Assembly (NCBI GenBank): GCA_903889795.1
Contig: CAISYW010000039.1
Location: 1-11,081 of the forward strand
Source: an uncultured Chlamydiae bacterium
Lineage (GTDB): Bacteria; Chlamydiota; Chlamydiia; Chlamydiales; SM23-39
Direction: 5' to 3'
Length of the DNA stretch: 11,081 nucleotides
A program made the translations under genes and the position numbers. Below the pieces are notes generated by a model, which worked only from the letters and a program-made list of their open reading frames with translations, did no database searches and had not been told where the DNA came from. Shown in pieces: positions 5,618 to 11,081 of this stretch. Numbering within the stretch: the stretch's first letter is position 1; each line of letters opens with the position of its first letter.

Positions 5618-8104
5618 ATGTGGTTCATTCGTCAATTGCTTCGATTACGATATTCCATTCATGTCAAAGGAACGATTCCCAAAACAGATAGCTATTTGTT
5701 TGTTTTTAGTTCTTTGTCTTCGCAGCTCGATCCCCTTCTTATTGCTTCTGTATTGCCCAATTTTTCTAGTAGTTGCCATCCGCGAAAAATAGTCACGATG
5801 CGATGGCTGGAGCGTCTTTATCAGTTGTTGGGATGGTCTCCTTTGCCGGATCGTGAAAAGGCCAGTTCATCGTTTGCTAAGCGATGTTTTTTTCGTTCTC
5901 TTAAACCTGTGATCGATTATCTACAGCTTCATCGCTCATATTTGTTTTTTGTCCTTGGACATGTTCAACTTATTTTAGAACCCCATGAACCTCGTATGCC
6001 AATGATAAAAGAGGTGTGCGAGAATGTAGTGCCGTCTCCGAGTGTTGTTTATGCCCAGGTTCACGGAATGCTGGGAAGTCTTTTTTCGGCACGCCCCTTT
6101 GGTGGTTTGCAAGCGGGACGTTTGACGTTGGGACAAATTGTCGTGATGTTGTTGAAGAATGGACTTTTTTTTATGCCCAAGCGTCAGGTGGTAATCGAAT
6201 TTTCCGATCAACCTCCTATTTCAAGAAAGGAAGAAGTTCAGTTTGTTCCTCATGTGCACGGTGAAAAACAGATTGAAATAGCTCCGATTGATAATTCAGC
6301 TGAAGATTTGGTTTTTGATAAGATTGCTCAATTGTCTCATCGATCAAAAAATCAAATTCGATTGGATCAGGATCTCTATGAAGATTTACAGCTCGATTCA
6401 TTGGATCTGACGGAACTCACGGTTTGGGGGCGCGAAGTTTTTGATCGATATGTTCCTTTTGAAAAGTTGCAGACTGTTAATGATCTTGTTCGATTAGTAA
6501 AAGGTAATTATCAATGTCCCGATTATAAAGCGTTTGAAGAAAAAAAACGAAGTATTTGGTTTCAAAAACGAAGCGCTAAATTTGCCCCACGGCAAATTGT
6601 TGGCGACACGATCATCGAAGCGTTTTTATCAATTTGCAAAGATTTTGAATCCCATATTGCTAGCGTTGACGTTGTAGAGATGATGTCATATAAGCGCCTC
6701 AAAAGCGCGGTCATCGGATTGGTTGAACCGTTTCGTTCTCTCAAGGGCAAGCGCATTGGTTTGCTTTTGAATAATTCCAATCAATTTAATATCGCGTATT
6801 TAGCGCTTTTATTTGCAGGAAAGGTTCCAACGCTCATTAATTGGACTTTGGGGCCGAGGCATGTTGAAGAGGTGGTTAAAATGGCTGATTTACAGGTTAT
6901 TTTGACCGTGGAACGATTTTACGAACATTTAAATATCGAGCTCCCTCTTTCTGTAGAAAACAAAATTCAGTTTCTTGAGACAGTCGTCTCTTCGCTGACA
7001 TCTCAGCATAAAATGAAAATGCTTCAATTGTCGCGTCAGCCGAATGACACAATTATGCGTCATTTTAATCTTCATAAATTTTCCGGTGAAGATCCTGCTG
7101 TTCTGGTATTTACCAGTGGAACGGAAAGTCATCCCAAAGGTGTATTGCTCAGTCATCGAAATATTTTAGCCAATCAGCGCTCTCTTTTCAGTGCCCTTGA
7201 GTGGAATCGGGATGATGTGCTTTTAGGGATTTTGCCCGCTTTTCATGTATATGGATTTTCATTTGCTAATTTGCTGCCGCTATTAATCGGTTGCCGGGTC
7301 GTTTATGTTCCGAGTCTTCTCGATTTTGAGATGATCGCCAACATGGTGCACCAATGGAAAGCGACTATTGTTGCTTCAACACCGACTTTTTTGAAGGCTC
7401 TTTTACACATAGCTAAACCTGAGCAATTAAATAGTGTGCGGATTTTTTCGATCGGAGCTGAACCGGCCTCTTTCGGTTTTTATGAGTTAGTTAAAAATAT
7501 TGCGAATCATCCGACCCTCGTTGAAGGCTATGGAGTGACTGAATGTTCTCCATGTTTGACTCTGAATCTTCATGCCGGACAGCGAAAAGGAGTCGGATCG
7601 CCATTGACAGGCATAGAAATTTTGATTGTTGATTCTGTTGATTACAATCCTTTGCAACAAGGGATGAGCGGGCTTGTTTGCGCCAGAGGCGAAAATGTAT
7701 TTATGGGATATTTAGGCGGCAAGCCCAATCCATTTATTCAGATCGATGGTCAACAATGGTACAATACGGGTGATCTGGGGCATTTAGAAGCTGACGGGAC
7801 TCTGATATTGGATGGTCGAATGAGCCGGACAATTAAAATCGGTGGAGAACTCGTTCATCTTCATGCGATCGAAGAAATTATACAAAAAAAGATTCCGGAA
7901 GCGTCAGTTGCCATTATTGTGGAAGAGAGTGAAGAAAGACCGCGTTTAATCCTCTATGCAACACATTCCTTGGATCTTGAAAAAACGAATCAATGGATTA
8001 TTGAAGCGGGTTTGAGCAATTTATTGCGTTTACATGAAATTAGAGTGATCAAGGAAATGCCAAGACTGGCGAGCGGAAAGATTAATTATCGAATTTTAAA
8101 ATGA
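5618..8104 (+). CDS. aas: Aas-like fusion: degenerate PlsC region, acyl carrier domain, acyl-AMP synthetase
   Basis: The ATG at 5618 (828 residues) is preferred over the ATG at 5603, because GAGGAA at 5605-5610 is well placed for it and nothing precedes 5603. Residues about 10-195 resemble a PlsC-type acyltransferase, but the HX4D motif reads SSLSSQLDPLL, with Leu33 where His belongs and Asp38 kept. Residues about 225-295 look like an acyl carrier domain: LQLDSLDLTEL puts the phosphopantetheine Ser at 261. The rest is an ANL-family adenylating enzyme with FTSGTESHPKG (498-508), GYGVTECSP (637-645), YNTGDLG (715-721) and the C-terminal catalytic Lys821 in LASGKIN. E. coli Aas (719 residues) pairs an acyltransferase with an acyl-ACP synthetase but lacks the middle domain. 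The protein probably activates fatty acids and loads ACP, perhaps its own carrier, for membrane phospholipid synthesis. Whether the N-terminal part transfers acyl groups is doubtful. Confidence 0.8.
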   Translation: MWFIRQLLRLRYSIHVKGTIPKTDSYLFVFSSLSSQLDPLLIASVLPNFSSSCHPRKIVTMRWLERLYQLLGWSPLPDREKASSSFAKRCFFRSLKPVIDYLQLHRSYLFFVLGHVQLILEPHEPRMPMIKEVCENVVPSPSVVYAQVHGMLGSLFSARPFGGLQAGRLTLGQIVVMLLKNGLFFMPKRQVVIEFSDQPPISRKEEVQFVPHVHGEKQIEIAPIDNSAEDLVFDKIAQLSHRSKNQIRLDQDLYEDLQLDSLDLTELTVWGREVFDRYVPFEKLQTVNDLVRLVKGNYQCPDYKAFEEKKRSIWFQKRSAKFAPRQIVGDTIIEAFLSICKDFESHIASVDVVEMMSYKRLKSAVIGLVEPFRSLKGKRIGLLLNNSNQFNIAYLALLFAGKVPTLINWTLGPRHVEEVVKMADLQVILTVERFYEHLNIELPLSVENKIQFLETVVSSLTSQHKMKMLQLSRQPNDTIMRHFNLHKFSGEDPAVLVFTSGTESHPKGVLLSHRNILANQRSLFSALEWNRDDVLLGILPAFHVYGFSFANLLPLLIGCRVVYVPSLLDFEMIANMVHQWKATIVASTPTFLKALLHIAKPEQLNSVRIFSIGAEPASFGFYELVKNIANHPTLVEGYGVTECSPCLTLNLHAGQRKGVGSPLTGIEILIVDSVDYNPLQQGMSGLVCARGENVFMGYLGGKPNPFIQIDGQQWYNTGDLGHLEADGTLILDGRMSRTIKIGGELVHLHAIEEIIQKKIPEASVAIIVEESEERPRLILYATHSLDLEKTNQWIIEAGLSNLLRLHEIRVIKEMPRLASGKINYRILK

Positions 8105-8115
8105 AAAATTAAGAA

Positions 8116-8158
8116 GCTCCTGCTCCGCGGATTATAGAGATCCGCGGGGCAAGCGAGC
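8116..8158. terminator. GC-rich hairpin between convergent genes
   Basis: The core arms gctccgcggat (8122-8132) and atccgcggggc (8140-8150) form 11 pairs including one G-U, around a 7-base loop, with an outer gctc/gagc extension after small bulges. It sits between the stops of the Aas-like gene (8104) and the minus-strand gene (8169) and probably ends both transcripts. The minus-strand side is followed by a loose T-rich run (cttcttaattttt); the plus side has none. Confidence 0.6.
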
Positions 8159-8168
8159 AATACTAAGA

Positions 8169-8693
8169 TTAAACTTGAGGAGCCATCATCAATTCATTGA
8201 TCATTTGCTGAGCATTGACAGCTTCGGCATACCCATTCCAGAGTTCTTGTTCAACTTTGTTATGACGAATCGATTGAATCAATTCGCGTTTGCAGGTCGC
8301 TAATGATTTTCTTGGGCTCAAAATAGAAATAATTTCTTTATCGCCGGCGAGCCGTGCAATATTGAGCATCCGCTCGAGTTGGTTGCGGGTGAAATTCATG
8401 TGATCACGGCGTTTGCGGGATCCGCGTGCAGCGCGTTGTTTTGGAGGAACGACGATTAATTTGTCGGCATTCATTACAAAACGATCGATCATTGCTGATA
8501 AATCTTGTGCTTGTTTCGCTTTCATTTTACGCAGAGTAAAGTGGTGCATATATCCACCTGATTTCATAGGAAGATATCTGCAAAGTTCGCTTTCTTTTCG
8601 GCAGCCGATTTTGCGAATGGCTTTTGAAATCAAATCATCAATATTTAAATTTTTCATTTTGAGTTCATTTTCTTCTTTTTGTGCAACTGTCAT
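8169..8693 (-). CDS. Basic hypothetical protein, positional counterpart of Chlamydia CT066
   Basis: This 174-residue soluble protein has no signal peptide or membrane segment. The ATG at 8693 has AAGGA five bases upstream, a strong site that rules out the internal Met13. The central part is very basic (QRAARGSRKRRDH), and the rest is mostly helical with patches such as ELCRYLPMKSGGYMHHFTLRKMK and RNQLERMLNIARLAGDKEIISIL. A nucleic-acid-binding role would fit the charge, but no domain is recognised. It is divergent from troA, and lies between the npt1 and tro loci. In Chlamydia, as I recall, a small hypothetical gene (CT066) holds that same place between npt1 (CT065) and ytgA (CT067). Orthology is inferred from position and size only; I could not compare the sequences. 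Confidence 0.75.
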   Translation of the reverse strand: MTVAQKEENELKMKNLNIDDLISKAIRKIGCRKESELCRYLPMKSGGYMHHFTLRKMKAKQAQDLSAMIDRFVMNADKLIVVPPKQRAARGSRKRRDHMNFTRNQLERMLNIARLAGDKEIISILSPRKSLATCKRELIQSIRHNKVEQELWNGYAEAVNAQQMINELMMAPQV

Positions 8694-8751
8694 AAGATTC
8701 CTTCCTAACTTAATTTTTCTTCAAAAACCGTTGGTTGTTTTTTGCCTATCA

Positions 8752-8765
8752 CACAATTGATTGTG
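8752..8765. promoter_or_regulatory. Perfect dyad, candidate operator in the divergent region
   Basis: The arms cacaat (8752-8757) and attgtg (8760-8765) are perfect inverted repeats two bases apart. The site lies between the minus-strand gene and troA, about 45 bases upstream of the candidate -10 box of the tro operon and 58 bases upstream of the minus-strand start, so one regulator could act on both. Metal uptake operons of this kind are commonly controlled by DtxR- or Fur-family repressors; nothing identifies the protein here. Confidence 0.35.
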
Positions 8766-8807
8766 ATCGCTTTAGTTTTGGCCTCCCTAATTTTATGTGG
8801 GCGGTCT

Positions 8808-8813
8808 TATAAT
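8808..8813 (+). promoter_or_regulatory. Consensus -10 box upstream of troA
   Basis: A perfect TATAAT lies about 107 bases before the troA ATG. At 17-18 bases upstream there is only ccctaa, a poor -35, as would suit a promoter needing or evading a regulator. The predicted leader of about 100 bases carries a long pyrimidine tract at 8862-8885. Confidence 0.45.
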
Positions 8814-8920
8814 TATATGGGGATTATATGTGTGAACTACATTTCAGGCAAGACAATGAGATTTTTCTTTTTTTCTTTTTTCTCTAAACCTATTCTATTC
8901 ATTGAGGAAAATATTATTCC

Positions 8921-9925
8921 ATGCTGAAAAAAATACATTTTGTGCAACATCATTTTTTAAAAATTCCTCAACGATCAGCGATAATAATATTTTTTTTAAT
9001 TTTGATGGTTTTTTGGGGTTGTCACAAGCCGGATCGTCAGTTGTTTCGATCATGGATGGACGATTCAAAGAAAATTAAAGTTCTTTCGACTATTAAACAA
9101 ATTGGAGATCTTGTCGCTGATATCGGCGGTGAGAGAATTGATTCGTTGGTTTTAATTCGAGGAGCACTCGACCCACATTATTACGAATTAGTGAAGGGCG
9201 ATGGCGAAAAGCTTGAGCATGCCGATCTTATATTTTATAATGGTCTAGGGCTTGAACATGGGGCGAGTCTATTTTCATGGCTTCACTTGAATAATAAAGC
9301 AACGGCATTAGGCGATCGGATTTTACAACAATTTCCTGAAAGAATTTTATTTAAAGCCGAAATTGTCGATCCCCATATTTGGATGGATGTATCAATCTGG
9401 GCGGTGGCCGGCGATCTCATTTTCCAGCAATTGATAGCCATCGATCCTGATGGAGCGTCGTATTATCGATCGCGCGCCCTTTTGCTACGCGAGCGTATGG
9501 AAAGGACTCACCGGGAGATCCTGGAAATGGTGCATCAAATTCCCGAAGCTCGCCGATATTTTGTAACGAGTCATGACGCATTTCAATATTTTACAAGATC
9601 ATATTTAGCTGAAAAAGATGAAATCAATTGGACTCAGCGTTTTGCTGCGCCGGAAGGTCTTGCGCCTGACGGACAGCTCAGCCCTGTCGATATTCAAAGA
9701 ATCATAAATTATTTAAAATGGCATAACATATCCACTTTGTTTGCAGAATCTAATGTGAACCTCGATTCGCTGAATAAGATCGCTGATGCCGGCCGTGATT
9801 TGGGTTTATGTGTGCAGATTTGTGAAGAGAAGCTCTTTGCTGATGCAATTGATGGCGATCTGCACTATCTCGATATGATGCTTCATAATGCAAAGGTCAT
9901 CTCTAATCATATGAGTAACCCATGA
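8921..9925 (+). CDS. troA: Metal-binding lipoprotein/periplasmic protein of a Mn/Zn/Fe ABC transporter
   Basis: This 334-residue cluster A-I (ZnuA/TroA, SBP_bac_9) binding protein captures a divalent metal and delivers it to the TroBC transporter. The N-terminus has basic residues, a hydrophobic stretch (IIIFFLILMVFWG, 21-33) and Cys34. This resembles a lipoprotein signal, although FWGC departs from the usual [LVI]xxC box. Expected metal ligands are seen at His86 (DPHYYE), His152 (DPHIWMD), His218 (TSHDAFQYF) and Asp308 (LFADAI), the His3Asp set of Treponema TroA and chlamydial YtgA. The charged helix linking the lobes is also present. The ATG at 8921 is preceded by GAGGA at a rather long distance of about 12 bases. 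Its stop overlaps the next ATG by four bases (ATGA), so the genes are translationally coupled. Chlamydial name ytgA. Whether iron, manganese or zinc is the physiological cargo cannot be read from the sequence. Confidence 0.93.
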   Translation: MLKKIHFVQHHFLKIPQRSAIIIFFLILMVFWGCHKPDRQLFRSWMDDSKKIKVLSTIKQIGDLVADIGGERIDSLVLIRGALDPHYYELVKGDGEKLEHADLIFYNGLGLEHGASLFSWLHLNNKATALGDRILQQFPERILFKAEIVDPHIWMDVSIWAVAGDLIFQQLIAIDPDGASYYRSRALLLRERMERTHREILEMVHQIPEARRYFVTSHDAFQYFTRSYLAEKDEINWTQRFAAPEGLAPDGQLSPVDIQRIINYLKWHNISTLFAESNVNLDSLNKIADAGRDLGLCVQICEEKLFADAIDGDLHYLDMMLHNAKVISNHMSNP

Positions 9926-10686
9926 ACTCTATTGAAGTTGAGGGCTTGACAGTCCATTATGATAAGAGATCCATTTTGTGGGATCTTTCATTTTCCCTTC
10001 CTTCAGGCATCATTTGCGGAGTAGCCGGTCCCAACGGAGCGGGAAAGAGCACACTATTAAAAGCAGCGGTGGGGTTGGTTAAGCCGCAAGCGGGAAGAAT
10101 TACTTTTAAGGGCCAGCCATTAAATAAAATGCGCCAGCAAATTGCCTATATTCCGCAGCGTGAATCGATCGACTGGGATTTTCCCATCACAGCTTCAGAT
10201 GTTGTTCTCATGGGACGCTATAATCGATTTGGATTTTGGGGCCGGCCTCGAAAAGCAGATCAAGACGCTGCCGCCTGTGCATTAGAGCAGTTGGGAATGA
10301 GTGCATTCGCCGATAGGCAAATCAGCCAGCTCTCCGGCGGGCAGCAGCAGCGCTTATTCATTGCTCGGGCATTGGTTCAGCAGCCCGATATTTTCTTGAT
10401 GGATGAACCCTTTAACGGGGTCGATCTCGCCACTGAAAAATCAATTATCGAAATCTTATGGCGATTGAAAAATGAAGGAAAAACCATCTTGATCGTATTT
10501 CATGATTTGTTGAACGCCGAAAAATATTTTGACCACCTTCTGTTAATGAACCGCCGTTTAATCGCTTGCGGACCGATCGATCAAATTTTTAATTCAAAAA
10601 ATTTGGCACAAACATTTGGCAAACGCCAATGCCTTTTCGAAGATGCGACCTCATTGTCGGCAAAAACTCGCTTTGGAATGAAATAG
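9922..10686 (+). CDS. troB: ATPase subunit of the Mn/Zn/Fe ABC transporter
   Basis: This 254-residue cytoplasmic ABC ATPase powers uptake through the TroC permease. All motifs are intact: Walker A GPNGAGKST (36-44), Q-loop Gln79 in IPQRE, signature LSGGQQQR (137-144), Walker B IFLMDEP (157-163) with catalytic Glu162, and H-loop His194 in VFHD. The segment IPQRESIDWDFPITASDVVLMGRY region (77-100) is typical of metal-type (ZnuC/MntB/TroB) ATPases. It starts inside the troA stop codon (ATGA overlap) and ends two bases before the troC GTG, so the three proteins are made from one message. Chlamydial name ytgB. Confidence 0.95.
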   Translation: MNSIEVEGLTVHYDKRSILWDLSFSLPSGIICGVAGPNGAGKSTLLKAAVGLVKPQAGRITFKGQPLNKMRQQIAYIPQRESIDWDFPITASDVVLMGRYNRFGFWGRPRKADQDAAACALEQLGMSAFADRQISQLSGGQQQRLFIARALVQQPDIFLMDEPFNGVDLATEKSIIEILWRLKNEGKTILIVFHDLLNAEKYFDHLLLMNRRLIACGPIDQIFNSKNLAQTFGKRQCLFEDATSLSAKTRFGMK

Positions 10687-10688
10687 CC

Positions 10689-11081
10689 GTGCTGAAATAT
10701 TTTACCGACCCTGTTCTTCGAGCGCCGACTGTGGGATCGATGCTGATTTGTCTTGCGGCATCGTTGATGGGGACTTTCGCCTTTTTGAAAAAGAGGTCCC
10801 TAATGGGGGAAGCGCTTTCCCATGCGGCTTACCCGGGCGTAGTTGTTGGAGTCACTCTTTGCGCGTTCCTCGAAACAGTGTCGTTTTCAGGTTCTCTTCT
10901 ATTTGCAATTGGCGGTGCTTTTCTCTTTTCACTCTTTGGACTTTGGACGATCGAGTGGCTGGAAAAAAGCGGCAAGACGCCCGGTGATGCGGCGCTCTGC
11001 TTTATGCTGGCCTCTTTCTTTGCGTTTGGCCTTCTCGTCTTTAGTTATTTGCAAAGTGCATATCCTTTATTCGCCAGTCAT
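10689..11081 (+). CDS. troC: Permease subunit of the Mn/Zn/Fe ABC transporter, 3' partial
   Basis: The first 131 codons of a membrane permease of the ABC-3 family (ZnuB/MntC/TroC) are present and the frame is open to the window end. The start is a GTG at 10689, two bases after the troB stop, with GGAA 11 bases upstream; no in-frame ATG or TTG precedes it. The protein begins LKYFTDPVLRAPTVGSML and continues with GTFAFLKKRSLMGEALSHAA-YPG, the characteristic first loop of these permeases, then hydrophobic segments with the charged loop EWLEKSGKTPGDAAL. In Chlamydia the corresponding YtgC is fused at its C-terminus to the metal-dependent repressor YtgR; whether that fusion is present here lies beyond the window. 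Confidence 0.92.
   Translation, partial: MLKYFTDPVLRAPTVGSMLICLAASLMGTFAFLKKRSLMGEALSHAAYPGVVVGVTLCAFLETVSFSGSLLFAIGGAFLFSLFGLWTIEWLEKSGKTPGDAALCFMLASFFAFGLLVFSYLQSAYPLFASH

Noticed and set aside
8742..8927. 61-codon frame between the divergent genes
   Set aside because: It starts without a ribosome site, covers the promoter region and overlaps the troA start; the phenylalanine run simply translates the pyrimidine tract.
10748..10987. 79-codon frame near the window end
   Set aside because: It is a shadow in another frame of troC, whose frame gives an unmistakable ABC-3 permease.

Overview
The window most likely comes from an amoeba-associated, environmental member of the Chlamydiae (Parachlamydia/Protochlamydia-like). 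Three things point there: a close match by eye to the chlamydial ATP/ADP translocase Npt1, a troA-troB-troC (ytgABC-type) metal uptake operon, and a USP-type deubiquitinase-like gene of the kind expanded in amoeba-infecting chlamydiae. As I recall, Chlamydia also has npt1, one small hypothetical gene (CT066) and ytgABCD next to each other, so the two ends of this window look like a conserved neighbourhood split apart by inserted DNA.

Layout. 1-825: 3' part of a USP-like gene whose Cys and His boxes appear mutated. 824-854: terminator of the opposite-strand translocase gene. 881-2458 (minus): npt1-type ATP/ADP translocase. 2459-3262: about 800 bases without a convincing gene, holding the first copy of a 173-bp palindromic, MITE-like repeat. 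3263-5176: an AT-rich three-gene island made of a small helical protein and two tandem paralogues of an unrecognised family. 5279-5452: second repeat copy, in the same orientation. 5618-8104: a large lipid enzyme with a degenerate PlsC-like region, an acyl carrier domain and an AMP-dependent acyl synthetase (Aas-like). 8116-8158: strong hairpin between convergent genes. 8169-8693 (minus): basic hypothetical protein, the positional counterpart of CT066. 8694-8920: divergent regulatory region with a perfect dyad and a consensus -10 box. 8921-11081: troA, troB and the start of troC, translationally coupled and running off the window.

Together these genes describe an intracellular parasite. Npt1 imports host ATP in exchange for ADP. 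The Aas-like protein probably activates fatty acids for phospholipid synthesis or remodelling. TroABC imports Mn/Zn/Fe. The USP-like protein and perhaps the island proteins face the host. The most unusual parts are the island bracketed by direct copies of a palindromic repeat, the apparently dead USP homologue, and the PlsC-ACP-AMP ligase fusion with a missing acyltransferase histidine.
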